64,000 bases of DNA from Micromonospora alfalfae (GCF_022230925.1 NZ_JAKKFH010000001.1:248001-312000), one strand, 5' to 3'; counted from the stretch's first letter, positions 1-12,312 are shown. Notes: generated by a model not told the origin, from the sequence alone. A program made the numbers and translations.

Positions 1-854
1 TGCCCGGAGTTGTGCGGACGCATCGCCAGCTCGTTGACCATGATCGCGGGCCGGCCGGCGTCGTCGCGCACCTCGAACAACTCCACGGCCAGCAGGCCGA
101 TCACACCGAGCGCGGTGGCCAGGTCGATGGCGAGCTGCTGCGCGGAGACCGCCAACTCCTCGTCCAGGCCGGGTGCCGGGGCCAGCACCTCCACGTTGAT
201 GCCGTCGCGCTGCACGGTCTCGACCACCGGGTACGCGGCCACCTGACCGAACGGCGAACGGGCCACCTGCACCGCCAGCTCTCGCCGCAGCGGCACCCGC
301 TCCTCGACGATCAGCCGGGTGCCGCCGGCGAGCAGCGTGGTCGCCAACTCGGTGGCCTGGGCGGCGTCGTCGACCATCCAGACGCCCCGGCCGTCGTACC
401 CACCACGGGCCGCCTTGAGCACCACCGGCCAGCCGACCTGCTCGCCGAAGCCGACGAGGTCGGCGGGCTCCCCGACCGGCCGCCAGGCCGGGTTGGGAGC
501 GCCCAGCTCGGTCAGGCGTTCCCGCATGACCTGCTTGTCCTGGGCGTGCAGCAGCGCGTCCGCCGGCGGGTAGAGGGGTACCCCTTCCGCAGCCAGCGTG
601 CGGATGTGCTCGGAGGGCACGTGCTCGTGGTCGAAGGTGACGACGTCGCAGCCCTTGGCGAAGGTGCGCAGCGCGGCCAGGTCGGTGTGGTCGCCGTACT
701 GGACGTCGGCGGCGACCAGCGCCGCGCCGTCGTCGGGGGCGGTCGCGAGCACACGCAGTGACTGGCCGAGGGCGATCGCGGCCTGGTGGGTCATCCGGGC
801 CAACTGGCCGCCACCCACCATGCCGACAACTGGCAGACCGGTACGGGAATCCAT
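1..854 (-). CDS. purK: N5-carboxyaminoimidazole ribonucleotide synthase (PurK), 3' end cut by the window edge
   Basis: ATP-dependent carboxylation of AIR to N5-CAIR in de novo purine synthesis, a cytosolic ATP-grasp enzyme. The 284 visible residues hold the N-terminal nucleotide-binding glycine motif (GGGQLARM, residues 14-21), the ATP-grasp glycine loop (KAARGGYDGRG, about 147-157) and the metal-binding NELAMRPHNSG stretch (about 274-284) where the window ends. The family is about 380 residues, so roughly the last quarter lies to the left. The ATG at 854 places the first motif at the usual distance; a TAGGCT box lies 9 nt upstream. The next gene to the right is on the same strand after a 121-bp gap. 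Identity is close to certain from the motifs. Confidence 0.95.
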   Translation of the reverse strand, partial: MDSRTGLPVVGMVGGGQLARMTHQAAIALGQSLRVLATAPDDGAALVAADVQYGDHTDLAALRTFAKGCDVVTFDHEHVPSEHIRTLAAEGVPLYPPADALLHAQDKQVMRERLTELGAPNPAWRPVGEPADLVGFGEQVGWPVVLKAARGGYDGRGVWMVDDAAQATELATTLLAGGTRLIVEERVPLRRELAVQVARSPFGQVAAYPVVETVQRDGINVEVLAPAPGLDEELAVSAQQLAIDLATALGVIGLLAVELFEVRDDAGRPAIMVNELAMRPHNSG

Positions 855-975
855 AGCGCGGCCAGCCTATCCGGGCCGCCGACGGGCCCACCGGGAGGGC
901 TGGCGACCCACCTCGGAAGCGCTGGCGGGGCCGCCCGGCGGGCGGCGCTGGCGACTACCGGGCGTGGCCGTGCGC

Positions 976-3012
<2,037 letters not shown>

Positions 3013-3018
3013 CTGACG

Positions 3019-3024
3019 ACCATA
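3019..3024 (-). promoter_or_regulatory. -10 box (TATGGT) of a leaderless promoter for the DUF255 gene
   Basis: TATGGT on the minus strand ends 6 nt before the GTG at 3012. Transcription would begin at or next to the start codon. No Shine-Dalgarno sequence is visible. Confidence 0.55.
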
Positions 3025-3064
3025 GCCAGCCCCGGCGCGGACCGCGCGGGCTCCACCCGGACGG

Positions 3065-5596
3065 TCAGGAAGCGCCGTCGGCGCGGAGCCGGAACACGTT
3101 CGACTCCGCCGAGTCGCGCAGCGACCCCAGCACCGCACCGATCTTGTCCGCCGGCATGGGCTTGAAGAAGTGGTAGCCCTGCGCGGAGGTGCAACCCAAC
3201 TCGGCCAGGGCCATTCGCTGCTCGGCGGTCTCCACCCCTTCGGCGACCACCCGCAGCCCCAACTCGTGGGCCAGGCCGACCGTCGTCCGGACGATCGCGG
3301 CGGCCTCCGGCGAGTCGGCCATCCGGATGACGAAGGAACGGTCCACCTTCAACTCGTCCACAGCGATCCGGGTGAGGAAGGTCAGCGACGAGAAGCCGGT
3401 GCCGAAGTCGTCGACAGCGAGTTGCACGCCCATCGACCGGAGCGTCGCCAACACCTCGTCGATGACCTCCAGCTCGCTCATCACCACCGTCTCGGTGATC
3501 TCCAGAACGAGCCGGTGCGGCGGCACCTGGTGGCGGCGCAACGCCTCGGCGATCTCCGCCGGCAACCGGGGGTCGAGCAGGCTGCGCGCCGAGAGGTTGA
3601 CCGAGATCGGCACGTCCAACCCCTCCCGGGCCCAACTGGCGGCCACGCTGAGCGCCTTGTCGAGCACGTAGCGGGTGAAGGTGCCGAGCTGCTCGCTGTT
3701 TTCCACCGGGCGGATGAAGTCGGCCGGGTTCAGCCACCCACGCCGGGGGTGCTGCCAACGGATCAGCGCCTCCACCCCGGTGGGCGCACCGGTGGCCAGG
3801 TCGACCGCCGGCTGCAACGCCAGCACCAGCTGATCGTCGACCTTCAACGCCTCCCGCAGCTCGGCCAGCAGGGCGAGCTGGTCGGTGCTGGCCGCGTCGC
3901 GTGCTCCGTCGTACGCGGCGACGTTGCCGCCGCCCTCCTTGGCCTGGTACATCGCGATGTCGGCCCGACGCAGCAGCTCGGTCAGGTCCGCGGTGCCCGC
4001 GGCGGCCACCACCACCCCGACCGAGACCTCGATGGACATCCGTACGCCGGCCACCTCGGTCGGTGCGGCCAACCGTTCGGCGATCTCGCGGGCCTGCCGC
4101 AACGCGTGGGCCATCGGGGCGGCCCGGTCGCCGAGCACCGGCACCGCCGTGAGCAGCAGGGCGAACTCGTCACCACCGAGTCGACCGAGCAGGTCACCGG
4201 CGCGGACCAGCGCGTTGAGTCGGTTCGCGGTCAGTCGCAGCAACTGGTCACCGGCCGCGTGGCCGAGGGTGTCGTTGACTTCCTTGAACTGGTTGATGTC
4301 CAGCAGCAGCAGTGCCACCGGGTGGTCGTGGCTGAGCTGTCGCAGCGACTGGTCGCCCTTGCTCAGCATCGCCGCCCGGTTGGCGAGCCCGGTGAGCGGG
4401 TCGTGCACCGCCTCGTACGACGAACGGGCGGTCACCAGCCGCAGCTCGTGGTGGGTCGCGGCGTCGTGCAGCGCGGCGGCGAGGGCATCGCCGAACGCGG
4501 CCACCGCGTCATGTTCCCGGGCCGTGGGCGGGGCCGAGCGGGGGAACCGCACCCGCAGCCGGCCGACCGGCGTGGCACCGACCGACAGCGCCCGGCTCAG
4601 CTCGTGCTCGTCCGGCTCCGACTGGTCCGGTGGGCCGGTCTCCCGGTCGACAAGCTGGCCGCCGGCGTCGCCTCGATAGCGGTGCCACCGGCCGTCGGCC
4701 CGGGCCACGTCGACGTCCACCAGCTCGGCGTTGAACAGCGTCAGCGCCCCGGTGACCGCCGCGCTGGCCACGCCCCGCTCGTCGAGCTGGTTGAGGGCCG
4801 CGGTGGCCTCCGCGAAGGCACGCCAGGTGCGGCGCTCCTGATCGGAGCGCAGCCGGTAACGGTAGGTCTGCTGCAACAGCCACAGCAGTGGCGGCAGCAA
4901 CAGCAACCAGCGCGGGTCGAGTTCCAGCAGGGCGACCACCACGAGGCCGACCGCGACGTTGCCGACGAACATCAACAGCTTGCCGCGCAGCGCGGCGAGC
5001 AGCGGCGGCCCGATCGGCAACCCGTGCCGCAGGCCCAGCGTCACGCCACCGAGCCAGGCGGTCACCAGGAGGTACGTCACCGAACCGGCGATCACGGCCA
5101 GCGCCAGGATGGGGGTGGGTGGCGAGAGCAGCGGCCGCCCGAGCGCGGTGGTCACGGAGACGGCAAGTGCCGACGCGGCGGCCAGCGACGCGGCGATCCG
5201 GACGATCTCCAGGGCCGGACGGCGGTCGTTGTGCAGTGACAGCAACGTCCAGGCCAGCCCGGTGCCGAGCAGCGTGGCGGACGGGAGCCAGCCGGCTGGA
5301 GTCAGGTAGAGGCAGACGATCAGGGCGGCCTCGCCCCAGGTGATGCTGACCATGCCGGCGGCCGAGCGGAATCGCAGCCGGGCGAGCTGGGCGAGAGCCA
5401 GGACGGCGACGGCGATGCCGAAGCGGGCCGGACCGCCGAGGGGGTCGTCGGCCGGCAACCGGACCGGGAGGGTCAACCCGACCGCGGCGGCGGCCAGGGC
5501 GGTCAGCGTGACGGCGGCGGTGAGCACGAGCAGCCGGCCCGGTGTGCCACGCACCCCGAGCCGATCGAACGGGTCGTCGGCCGGACCGGAGGTCAT
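3065..5596 (-). CDS. Membrane GGDEF-EAL protein (diguanylate cyclase / c-di-GMP phosphodiesterase)
   Basis: An 843-residue cyclic di-GMP turnover protein. An N-terminal membrane domain of about eight hydrophobic segments (residues 22-240) is followed by a GAF-like linker (about 255-385), a GGDEF domain and an EAL domain. The GGDEF motif is intact (residues 474-478), with an inhibitory I-site RAGD at 465-468 exactly five residues before it, so product inhibition is expected. The EAL domain keeps EAL (609-611), VNLSA, EITE, DDFGTG (729-734), the lysine of ELKVD and AEGVET (785-790), so it looks catalytically competent. The N-terminal domain is probably a sensor whose ligand cannot be told. The ATG at 5596 begins just before the first membrane segment. 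It is not obviously in an operon. Confidence 0.92.
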   Translation of the reverse strand: MTSGPADDPFDRLGVRGTPGRLLVLTAAVTLTALAAAAVGLTLPVRLPADDPLGGPARFGIAVAVLALAQLARLRFRSAAGMVSITWGEAALIVCLYLTPAGWLPSATLLGTGLAWTLLSLHNDRRPALEIVRIAASLAAASALAVSVTTALGRPLLSPPTPILALAVIAGSVTYLLVTAWLGGVTLGLRHGLPIGPPLLAALRGKLLMFVGNVAVGLVVVALLELDPRWLLLLPPLLWLLQQTYRYRLRSDQERRTWRAFAEATAALNQLDERGVASAAVTGALTLFNAELVDVDVARADGRWHRYRGDAGGQLVDRETGPPDQSEPDEHELSRALSVGATPVGRLRVRFPRSAPPTAREHDAVAAFGDALAAALHDAATHHELRLVTARSSYEAVHDPLTGLANRAAMLSKGDQSLRQLSHDHPVALLLLDINQFKEVNDTLGHAAGDQLLRLTANRLNALVRAGDLLGRLGGDEFALLLTAVPVLGDRAAPMAHALRQAREIAERLAAPTEVAGVRMSIEVSVGVVVAAAGTADLTELLRRADIAMYQAKEGGGNVAAYDGARDAASTDQLALLAELREALKVDDQLVLALQPAVDLATGAPTGVEALIRWQHPRRGWLNPADFIRPVENSEQLGTFTRYVLDKALSVAASWAREGLDVPISVNLSARSLLDPRLPAEIAEALRRHQVPPHRLVLEITETVVMSELEVIDEVLATLRSMGVQLAVDDFGTGFSSLTFLTRIAVDELKVDRSFVIRMADSPEAAAIVRTTVGLAHELGLRVVAEGVETAEQRMALAELGCTSAQGYHFFKPMPADKIGAVLGSLRDSAESNVFRLRADGAS

Positions 5597-5719
5597 CGAC
5601 CTCCCCCGTCAGCCGACCGACCGACGTCGCGGTGGGCGGCCGGTGCTGTGCTGGTCATCGGCGCCCCCTCCCGCACACGGCTCGGAGACTTTTGGTCCCC
5701 CCGGCGGAAGGCTAAGCCA

Positions 5720-5755
5720 AACCGGGTGGTCGCAACAGGGGGCGACCACCCGGTT
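5720..5755 (-). terminator. Hairpin terminator after mca and the small membrane gene
   Basis: Perfect 14-bp stem (AACCGGGTGGTCGC and its complement) with an 8-nt loop, just beyond the stop codon at 5776. There is no T-run, as is common in high-GC actinobacteria. Confidence 0.7.
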
Positions 5756-5756
5756 C

Positions 5757-5831
5757 GGCGTGATTCATGCGCGGACTACCCGTTCAGGTGCTGCTGGTGC
5801 CCGTTGGGAGCGGGCGTGGATGAATCACGCC
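5757..5831. repeat. 12-bp inverted repeat spanning the 3' end of the small membrane gene
   Basis: GGCGTGATTCAT at 5757-5768 and its exact complement at 5820-5831. The right arm is coding and the left arm lies beyond the stop codon, between the gene and its terminator hairpin. Confidence 0.5.
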
Positions 5832-6069
5832 CACCGGTCCCGTCTGTCGGATCGACGACTGTCGCATCGGCCCTGGTCGGGTCGGTCGGCCCGGACTGCT
5901 GGGGGAAACGGTCCGGCAGACGGCGCAGCCGAGCGTTCATGTTGCGGATCAGCAGGATGGTCGCGGTGGCCAGCAGCAGGATGAGGAAGAGGCCCATCGG
6001 CCCGGCCAGACCACCCGTGCGGGTGTCCCCGAAGTTGTTCTCCGCGAGCACCTGGGCAGCGGTCAGCAT
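5776..6069 (-). CDS. Small single-pass membrane protein next to mca
   Basis: A 97-residue protein with one hydrophobic segment (about residues 24-42, rich in Leu/Ile), followed by a basic stretch (RNMNARLRRLP) and a polar, low-complexity Asp/Thr/Gly tail. This predicts N-out, C-in topology with a disordered cytoplasmic tail. No enzymatic motif is visible. It lies 48 bp downstream of mca on the same strand, the position held by Rv1083 in M. tuberculosis, so the two genes are probably co-transcribed. The function is unknown. Confidence 0.8.
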   Translation of the reverse strand: MLTAAQVLAENNFGDTRTGGLAGPMGLFLILLLATATILLIRNMNARLRRLPDRFPQQSGPTDPTRADATVVDPTDGTGGRDSSTPAPNGHQQHLNG

Positions 6070-6117
6070 GGCGTTCCTCCGATGTGCGGTTGGTAACCAG
6101 GGTAGCGCCGCCGGGAA

Positions 6118-6999
6118 TCAGCGCGCGTGCGCCGTCTCCCGCACCCCGGCGAAGAGATCGGACTCGGGCAGCGGGCTGTCGACCATCGAGCGGGCCAGCT
6201 CGTAATCCTCGGTCGGCCAGGCGCGCTTCTGCAGCTCCATCGGCACGTGGAACCAGAAGCCGTCCGGGTCGACCTGGGTGGCGTGGGCGCGCAGCGCGTC
6301 ATCGCGGACCGAGAAGTATTCGGCGCACTCGACCCGGGTGGTGATCCGCGGGCCCTTGTCGGGGCGGTCCTCCCATCGCTTGAGCCAATCCTCGTAGGGC
6401 GACTCCAGACCGGCGGCCAGCATGCCCTCGTGCAAAGCCATGATCTTGCCCTTGGAGAAGCCGATGTCGTAGTAGAGCTTCAGCGGCTGCCAGGGCGCGC
6501 CCAGCTCCGGGTAGCGCTCCGGGTCACCGGCGGCCTCGAACGCGGCCACGCTCACCTTGTGGCACATGATGTGGTCCGGGTGCGGGTAGCCACCCTCCTC
6601 GTCGTACGTGGTCACCACGTGCGGACGGAACTCGCGCATCAACCGCACCAGCGGGCCCGCGGCGACCTCGACGTCCTGGAGGGCGAAACAGCCCTCGGGC
6701 AGCGGCGGCAGCGGATCGCCCTCGGGCAGACCCGAGTCGACGAAGCCCAGCCATGCCTGGTCGACGCCGAGGATCGCCCGCGCGGCGTCCATCTCGGCGC
6801 GCCGGATCTCGCCGATGTTGGCCCACACGTCGGGTCGGTCGAGCTTGGGGTTGAGCACGCTCCCGCGCTCGCCACCGGTGCACGTCACGACCAGGACGTC
6901 CACCCCCTGAGCGACATATTTCGCCGTCGTCGCCGCGCCCTTGCTCGACTCGTCGTCCGGGTGCGCGTGCACGGCCATGAGACGCAGTTGCTCTGCCAA
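6118..6999 (-). CDS. mca: Mycothiol S-conjugate amidase
   Basis: A zinc-dependent LmbE/PIG-L-fold amidase of 293 residues. It cleaves mycothiol S-conjugates to a mercapturic acid and GlcN-inositol, a detoxification step found only in mycothiol-producing actinobacteria. The zinc site is visible as AVHAHPDDE near the N-terminus plus HPDH about 145 residues in, with TCTGGERG between. The start is a TTG at 6999, chosen because GAGGAG lies 8 nt upstream and the protein then has the family length (about 290); an ATG 7 codons later is too close to the zinc motif. A small membrane protein follows, and greA and a DUF4307 gene lie divergently, as in M. tuberculosis. Confidence 0.95.
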   Translation of the reverse strand: MAEQLRLMAVHAHPDDESSKGAATTAKYVAQGVDVLVVTCTGGERGSVLNPKLDRPDVWANIGEIRRAEMDAARAILGVDQAWLGFVDSGLPEGDPLPPLPEGCFALQDVEVAAGPLVRLMREFRPHVVTTYDEEGGYPHPDHIMCHKVSVAAFEAAGDPERYPELGAPWQPLKLYYDIGFSKGKIMALHEGMLAAGLESPYEDWLKRWEDRPDKGPRITTRVECAEYFSVRDDALRAHATQVDPDGFWFHVPMELQKRAWPTEDYELARSMVDSPLPESDLFAGVRETAHAR

Positions 7000-7201
7000 C
7001 TTCGGCGCTCCTCGTCTGTGCCGGACGGTGGACCCGACCGGGCTCGACCGGCTGACCTGCCGGGATCTTTCCTCACCGCACCTGTCACCGGCCACCAGCG
7101 CCGGGCATGACCTGCCATTCCTGCGGCTGGACCGGGTGGGAGGATGGGGCTCTGTCATTCTTGCCGATGCCGCCGACAACAACGCCAGGAGATACCCGCC
7201 G

Positions 7202-7642
7202 GTGACCGAGACGCACGCCACAATTTCACCAGGCGCGCCGGTATTCCCGGCCGGACGCTACGGCCGCCGTCGGGCACCGGGCGGAAAGCGCCGCCGTACG
7301 CTGCTGGCCGCGCTGGCGCTGTTGGCGCTCGTGGCGACGCTGACAGTGATCTCGGTCCGGCTCTACCGGCAGTACGGTGATCCGGTCTACGACGCTCAGG
7401 TGATCACGTACACCGACATCACGGACAAGCAGGTGCTTCTCGACTTTCGGGTCACCGTCCCGCCCGGTGGATCAGCGGTCTGCCTGGTGCGCGCCCGGGA
7501 CCGTGCCGGCGCCGAGGTCGGCCGCGAACAGGTCACCGTGACCGCCGATCCCGGGGATCGGCATGTCAGGACCCAGCACCTCCTGGCCACCACCGCGCGG
7601 CCGTTCATCGGCGAGGTCCTGAGTTGCCGACCACCGTCCTGA
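7202..7642 (+). CDS. DUF4307 single-pass membrane protein
   Basis: A 146-residue protein with a basic N-terminus ([11 protein letters not shown]), one transmembrane helix (about residues 33-52) and an extracytoplasmic beta-rich domain. It resembles the DUF4307 family, whose function is unknown and which sits beside greA and mca in many actinobacteria. The GTG at 7202 is preceded by AGGAG about 10 nt upstream. The gene is divergent from mca across a 200-bp gap that must hold both promoters, and is followed by a hairpin before greA. An intramembrane-anchored envelope role is plausible but unproven. Confidence 0.82.
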   Translation: MTETHATISPGAPVFPAGRYGRRRAPGGKRRRTLLAALALLALVATLTVISVRLYRQYGDPVYDAQVITYTDITDKQVLLDFRVTVPPGGSAVCLVRARDRAGAEVGREQVTVTADPGDRHVRTQHLLATTARPFIGEVLSCRPPS

Positions 7643-7683
7643 GCTGCTCGAACAGCACCAGAAGCGGGGCTGACGGGGTGCCT

Positions 7684-7714
7684 ACCGCCGGTGTCGGATC
7701 CGGACACCGGCGGT
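7684..7714 (+). terminator. Hairpin between the DUF4307 gene and greA
   Basis: Perfect 12-bp stem (ACCGCCGGTGTC and its complement) with a 7-nt loop, about 40 bp after the DUF4307 stop and 85 bp before greA. Confidence 0.7.
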
Positions 7715-7798
7715 GATGGCCGACACGCTGTGTCGTAGCGCACTGGTAACTTGGTAGTTCACCTGTCAGCCAGCCACGCACAACTGAGGAGAACGCCT

Positions 7799-8296
7799 GT
7801 GTCCACTGGCAACGAGGCGCCCGCCACCTGGCTGTCGCAGGACGCGTACGACCGCCTCCAGGCCGAGCTCGACGAGCACATCGCCAACCGTCCGGCGATC
7901 GCAGCCGAGATCAACGCTCGGCGCGAGGAGGGCGACCTCAAGGAGAACGGCGGCTACCACGCCGCCCGCGAGGAGCAGGGCAAGGCCGAGGGACGCATCC
8001 GCTACCTGCAGGAGCTGCTGCGCACCGCGAAGGTCGGCGCGGCGCCGACCGCCGACGCGGTGTCGCCGGGCATGGTGGTGACGATCTACTTCGACGACGA
8101 CACAAACGACACCGAGACCTTCCTGCTCGGTTCCCGGGAGATCGCGGCCACGACGGACCTGACCGTCTACAGCCCCGAGTCCGCGCTGGGCAAGGCGATC
8201 CTGGGTGGTCGAGCCGGGCAGACCTGCACCTACACGGCGCCCAGCGGCGCCGACATCAAGGTGACAGTGGTCAGCTTCGAGCCGTTCTCCGGCTGA
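7799..8296 (+). CDS. greA: Transcription elongation factor GreA
   Basis: GreA rescues backtracked RNA polymerase by stimulating cleavage of the 3' end of the transcript. This 165-residue protein has the N-terminal coiled-coil with the acidic tip (REEGDLKENGGYHAAREEQGKAEGRI, in which the conserved D-x-x-E-N sits at about residues 44-48) and the C-terminal globular domain ending in VTVVSFEPFSG. The GTG at 7799 is preceded by GAGGAGAA, and the N-terminus matches the actinobacterial form with a short extra lead (STGNEAPATWLSQDAYDRL). It is transcribed alone and converges with ilvA. Confidence 0.96.
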   Translation: MSTGNEAPATWLSQDAYDRLQAELDEHIANRPAIAAEINARREEGDLKENGGYHAAREEQGKAEGRIRYLQELLRTAKVGAAPTADAVSPGMVVTIYFDDDTNDTETFLLGSREIAATTDLTVYSPESALGKAILGGRAGQTCTYTAPSGADIKVTVVSFEPFSG

Positions 8297-8369
8297 TTCT
8301 CGCCGGTCGCGCCACCCGCTGCCGGCCGGCTCGACCGACGCCGGCACCCGCTGTCGAAACACCGCGCAT

Positions 8370-8403
8370 CCGAGGCGTGGCACCCACCGGTGTCACGCCT
8401 CGG
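8370..8403. terminator. Bidirectional hairpin between greA and ilvA
   Basis: Perfect 10-bp stem (CCGAGGCGTG and complement) with a 14-nt loop. It lies between two convergent genes; its right arm overlaps the ilvA stop codon. Confidence 0.7.
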
Positions 8404-9613
8404 CCGCGAAGACCACCTGGTAGCCGCTGGCCCGTAGGGCGCTGATCAGGGTGTCCGAGTGTTCGACGCCCCGGGTCTCCACCGACAGCGCCACCTCCAC
8501 CTCGCCGAGGCTGAGGTGCGGGTTGGCCCGCTGGTGCTCCACGTCCACCACGTTGGCCCGGTGCTCGGCGATCTGGCTGAGCAGCGACGCGAGCTGCCCC
8601 GGCCGGTCCGAACAGCGGACGGTCACCCGCAGGTAGCGACCCGCCGCGGCCAACCCGTGCTCGATCACCCGCAGCATCAGCAGCGGGTCGATGTTGCCGC
8701 CGGAGAGCACCGCGACCACAGGGGTCTCCACCTCGACCACGCCGGCCAGCAGCGCGGCCACACCGACCGCCCCGGCCGGCTCGACCACCTGCTTGCCCCG
8801 CTCCAGCAGCATCAGCAGGGCCCGGGAGATGTCCTCCTCGGAGACCGTGACGATCTCGTCGACCAGCTTGCGCACGTGGTTGAAGGTGATTTCGCCCGGC
8901 CGGCCGACCGCGATGCCGTCGGCGATGGTGGAGAAGATGGGCAGCCGGACCGGTTCCCCGGCCACCAGTGAGGGTGGGAACGCCGCCGCCCCGGCCGCCT
9001 GCACGCCGATGATCCGGACGTCCGGGCGCAACGCCTTCACGGCCACCGCCATGCCCGAGATCAGACCGCCGCCGCCCACCCCGGTGATGATCGTCTTCAC
9101 GTCCGGGCACTGTTCGAGGATCTCCAGCGCCACGGTGCCCTGCCCGGCGATCACATCGGGATGGTCGAACGGGTGGATCAGCACCGCGCCGGTGCGCTCG
9201 GCGTACGTGTGCGCCGCGACCAGCGACTCGTCGACGGTGTTCCCGGCCAGCTCGACCTGCGCGCCGTACCCCTTGGTGGCGGCCACCTTCGGCAGCGGCG
9301 CGTTGACCGGCATGAAGACGGTGGCGTGCGTGCCGACCAGGCCGGCGGCAAGTGCCACGCCCTGCGCGTGGTTGCCAGCGCTCGCCGCTACCACGCCGCG
9401 CTCCCGCTCCGCCGCCGACAACCGGGAGATCCGCACGTACGCTCCCCGCACCTTGTACGAGCCGGCGCGCTGCACGTTCTCGCACTTGAGCCACGTCGGC
9501 CCGCCCAGTGCCGCGCTGAGCGGCCGGGAGGGCTCCAGTGGGGTGGTGCGGGTGACGCCAGCGAGCAACTCCCGTGCGGCCCGCACGTCGTCGAGACCGA
9601 CCAGTTCCGTCAT
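8393..9613 (-). CDS. ilvA: Threonine ammonia-lyase with C-terminal ACT domain
   Basis: A PLP enzyme converting threonine to 2-oxobutanoate, the first committed step to isoleucine, or a catabolic step in the TdcB-like form. It has 406 residues: a fold-type II catalytic domain with the PLP lysine at K54 (GSYKVRGA), AASAGNHAQG and the phosphate-binding GVGGGGLISG, then one ACT domain (about 325-400, YLRVTVRCSDRPGQLASLLSQ). A single ACT domain, rather than the two of E. coli IlvA, is normal in actinobacteria and suggests amino-acid feedback, though the effector is not visible. The ATG at 9613 gives MTELVGLDDVRAAR, as in relatives. It may also supply 2-oxobutanoate alongside nearby transsulfuration genes. 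Confidence 0.93.
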   Translation of the reverse strand: MTELVGLDDVRAARELLAGVTRTTPLEPSRPLSAALGGPTWLKCENVQRAGSYKVRGAYVRISRLSAAERERGVVAASAGNHAQGVALAAGLVGTHATVFMPVNAPLPKVAATKGYGAQVELAGNTVDESLVAAHTYAERTGAVLIHPFDHPDVIAGQGTVALEILEQCPDVKTIITGVGGGGLISGMAVAVKALRPDVRIIGVQAAGAAAFPPSLVAGEPVRLPIFSTIADGIAVGRPGEITFNHVRKLVDEIVTVSEEDISRALLMLLERGKQVVEPAGAVGVAALLAGVVEVETPVVAVLSGGNIDPLLMLRVIEHGLAAAGRYLRVTVRCSDRPGQLASLLSQIAEHRANVVDVEHQRANPHLSLGEVEVALSVETRGVEHSDTLISALRASGYQVVFAAEA

Positions 9614-9690
9614 GCCCCGATCGTGCCACCCGACTCCGGGCCCCTCGGCGGCGACACCGCAGTGCCCGACAGCGCGCACACAGTCGACGG

Positions 9691-11100
9691 TCAGGCGGTG
9701 GCCGGCGACTCCGTGCCGACCCGGGGGTAGCCGGGGGCGTGACGCGTCCACGGCGCGGCCATCTCGAACTGACCGGCCACACCGAGCAGCAGCAGCTCCG
9801 AACCGGGCGGACCGACCAGCTGCACGGCGACCGGCAGGCCGTCCGGGCGGCGGCCGACCGGCACGACGACCGCCGGCAGGCCGGCGATGTTCCAGGGTGC
9901 GGCGTACGGGGCGTACCGGATGTTGGCTGACATGTTCGCCCGCCAGGACCGCTCCGACCAGCGGGCCGCCTCCGGTGGCGCGCTGGCCAGCGCCGGGGTG
10001 AGTAGCAGGTCGACCGAGTGGTCGGTGAAGAAGTCGACGGACCGTTGCCGCCAGGCGGCCCGGTCCGCCTCCCGCACGTAGCCGCGACGCTGCGCCCACT
10101 CGCCGAGCGCGACGTGTCGCCGGGTCCGCCGTTGCAGCCCACGCCGGTCCAGACCGGAGGCCCGGACGTCGGTGGCGGCCGCGGCGAGCCAGGTGGCGAT
10201 GCCCTGCAGGCCGAGCGCGGTCGGGTAGACCGGATCGGCCGGCACGGTGTCGTGCCCGGCGGCGGCGAGGAGCCGACCGGCGGCGGCGACCGCGTCCCGG
10301 TTTGGCGCGTCCGGTGCGACACCGCGCACCGGCGAACGCAGCGAGACACCCACCCGCAGCCGCTGCGGGGGGACCAGCTTCTCGGGACGCCGGCCGGCGA
10401 GCACCGAGAAGCCGACCGCCGCGTCGGCGACAGTGCTGGTGAGCATGCCGTGCTCGGTGAGGCCGAACCAGTCGTCCGCCCCGAGCTGGCAGGGGACCAC
10501 GCCCCGGCCCGGCTTGAGCCCGACGAGTCCGCAGCAGGCCGCGGGAATCCGGATCGAGCCGAGACCGTCGTTGGCGTGCGCGATCGGCACCAGCCCGGCG
10601 GCGACAGCGGCGGCGGCACCACCGGAGGACCCACCGGGGGTACGCGTGCTGTCCCAGGGGTTACGGGTCACCCCGCTGTCGTCGTCGGTCACTGCCCACA
10701 GCCCCAGCTCCGGCATCCGGGTCACGCCGAGGATCACCGCGCCGGCGCCGCGCAGCCGACGCACCACCTCGTGGTCGGCCTCCGCCACGTCGGTGCGGGC
10801 GGCGGCCGAGCCGTTCCAGGTGGGCAGACCGGCGACCGGTGTGTTCTCCTTGACCGCCACCGGAACCCCGGCCAGCGGCAGGTTGGCCAGGTCCTCCTGC
10901 TCGTCGACCTTCTCCGCCTCGGTGATCGCCTCACCGCCGCGAACGGCGCGGAACGCGGCCAGCTCACTGTCGGCTCGGGAGATGTACTCGAGGTGGTCGG
11001 CGACGACCTGGGTCGCCGAGACGTCACCTCGGCGTACGCCCCGGGCGATCTGCTTGGCGGTCGCTCCGACCCAGGTCGCCATGATGTCCTGCACGGCCAT
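9691..11100 (-). CDS. Amidase signature family hydrolase
   Basis: A 469-residue amidase with the Ser-cisSer-Lys triad: K84 (VAVKENTP), cis-Ser158 (TPGGSSGG) and nucleophile Ser182 ([10 protein letters not shown]). The spacing matches the family. A short C-terminal part ([13 protein letters not shown]) is also typical. The substrate cannot be told from sequence. It is unlikely to be the GatA tRNA amidotransferase subunit, because gatC and gatB are absent nearby and the substrate loop differs. The ATG at 11100 gives [10 protein letters not shown]; the metB stop lies 13 bp away on the same strand, so the two may be co-transcribed. Confidence 0.88.
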   Translation of the reverse strand: MAVQDIMATWVGATAKQIARGVRRGDVSATQVVADHLEYISRADSELAAFRAVRGGEAITEAEKVDEQEDLANLPLAGVPVAVKENTPVAGLPTWNGSAAARTDVAEADHEVVRRLRGAGAVILGVTRMPELGLWAVTDDDSGVTRNPWDSTRTPGGSSGGAAAAVAAGLVPIAHANDGLGSIRIPAACCGLVGLKPGRGVVPCQLGADDWFGLTEHGMLTSTVADAAVGFSVLAGRRPEKLVPPQRLRVGVSLRSPVRGVAPDAPNRDAVAAAGRLLAAAGHDTVPADPVYPTALGLQGIATWLAAAATDVRASGLDRRGLQRRTRRHVALGEWAQRRGYVREADRAAWRQRSVDFFTDHSVDLLLTPALASAPPEAARWSERSWRANMSANIRYAPYAAPWNIAGLPAVVVPVGRRPDGLPVAVQLVGPPGSELLLLGVAGQFEMAAPWTRHAPGYPRVGTESPATA

Positions 11101-11113
11101 CCTCCCCCAGCGG

Positions 11114-12256
11114 TCAGCCCAGCGCCTGCTCCAGATCGGCGAGTAGGTCGTCGACCGTCTCGATGCCGACAGACAGTCGCACGAGATCCCCGGGAACTTC
11201 AAGCGGCGAGCCGGCAGCACTTGCGTGTGTCATCCGACCCGGGTGCTCGATCAGGGATTCCACACCACCCAGCGACTCGGCGAGCACGAAGAGCTTGGCC
11301 CGGTTGCAGATGTCCACGGCGTGGTCCTCACCACCGGCGGCGCGGAACGAGATCATGCCGCCGAACCTGCGCATCTGCTTGGCGGCCACCTCGTGACCGG
11401 GGTGCGAGGGCAGGCCCGGATAGAGCACCTGGGCGACCTTGGCGTGACCGTCGAGGTACGCGGCGAGCCGCTCGGCGTTGTCGCAGTGCCGGTCCATGCG
11501 TACCCCGAGGGTCTTGATGCCCCGCAGGGTGAGCCAGGCGTCGAACGGACCGTTGATCGCGCCCATCGCGTTCTGGTGGTAGCGCAACTCCTCGCCGAGC
11601 CCGGCGTCGGCGACGACGAGGGCGCCACCGACCACGTCGGAGTGCCCGCCGACGTACTTGGTGGTGGAGTGCACCACGACGTCCGCGCCGAAGGCGATCG
11701 GCTGCTGCAGGTACGGCGAGGCGAAGGTGTTGTCCACCACCAGCAGGGCGCCCGCGTCATGTGCCACGGCGGCCAGGGCGGCGATGTCGGCGATCCCGAG
11801 CAGCGGGTTGGTCGGCGTCTCCACCCAGACGATCTTCGTACGACCGGGCTGCACCGCCGCCCGGACCGCGTCCGGGTCGGAGACCTTGGCCGGGCTGAAC
11901 TCCAGGCCCCAGCGCTGGGCGACCCGGGCGAAGAGCCGGTACGTGCCGCCGTACGCGTCGTCCGGGATCACCACGTGGTCGCCGGGCTGACACACGGCCC
12001 GCAGCAGGGTGTCCTCCGCCGCCAGGCCGCTGGCGAAGGCGAGCCCCACCGGCCCGCCCTCCAGCGCCGCCAGGCACTCCTGGAGCGCGTCACGGGTCGG
12101 GTTGCCGGAGCGGCTGTACTCGTAGCCGAGACGAGGTGCGCCGACAGCGTCCTGGGCGTACGTGCTGGTCTGGTAGATCGGTGGGATCACCGCGCCGGTG
12201 CGGGCCTCGGGGTCCTGACCGGCGTGGATGGCGAGCGTCTCGAAGCCGTGACTCAT
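11114..12256 (-). CDS. metB: Cystathionine gamma-synthase (MetB)
   Basis: A PLP enzyme of the Cys/Met metabolism family joining cysteine to an activated homoserine to make cystathionine; relatives can also act as gamma-lyases. The 380-residue protein has [11 protein letters not shown] at the tetramer interface, [13 protein letters not shown] and the PLP lysine K200 in [12 protein letters not shown]. Length and motifs match the actinobacterial MetB clade (Rv1079). The ATG at 12256 is supported by a TAGCCT box 7 nt upstream, predicting a leaderless mRNA. With cbs at 16.8-18.1 kb it covers both directions of transsulfuration. A bifunctional synthase/lyase cannot be excluded. Confidence 0.92.
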   Translation of the reverse strand: MSHGFETLAIHAGQDPEARTGAVIPPIYQTSTYAQDAVGAPRLGYEYSRSGNPTRDALQECLAALEGGPVGLAFASGLAAEDTLLRAVCQPGDHVVIPDDAYGGTYRLFARVAQRWGLEFSPAKVSDPDAVRAAVQPGRTKIVWVETPTNPLLGIADIAALAAVAHDAGALLVVDNTFASPYLQQPIAFGADVVVHSTTKYVGGHSDVVGGALVVADAGLGEELRYHQNAMGAINGPFDAWLTLRGIKTLGVRMDRHCDNAERLAAYLDGHAKVAQVLYPGLPSHPGHEVAAKQMRRFGGMISFRAAGGEDHAVDICNRAKLFVLAESLGGVESLIEHPGRMTHASAAGSPLEVPGDLVRLSVGIETVDDLLADLEQALG

Positions 12257-12263
12257 TCTGGTG

Positions 12264-12269
12264 AGGCTA
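12264..12269 (-). promoter_or_regulatory. -10 box (TAGCCT) of a leaderless metB promoter
   Basis: TAGCCT on the minus strand lies 7 nt before the metB ATG. No Shine-Dalgarno sequence is seen. Confidence 0.55.
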
Positions 12270-12312
12270 GTGCCCCGCCCCGAGGGCGGGAACGGAACCC
12301 GCGCTCCCGGTG

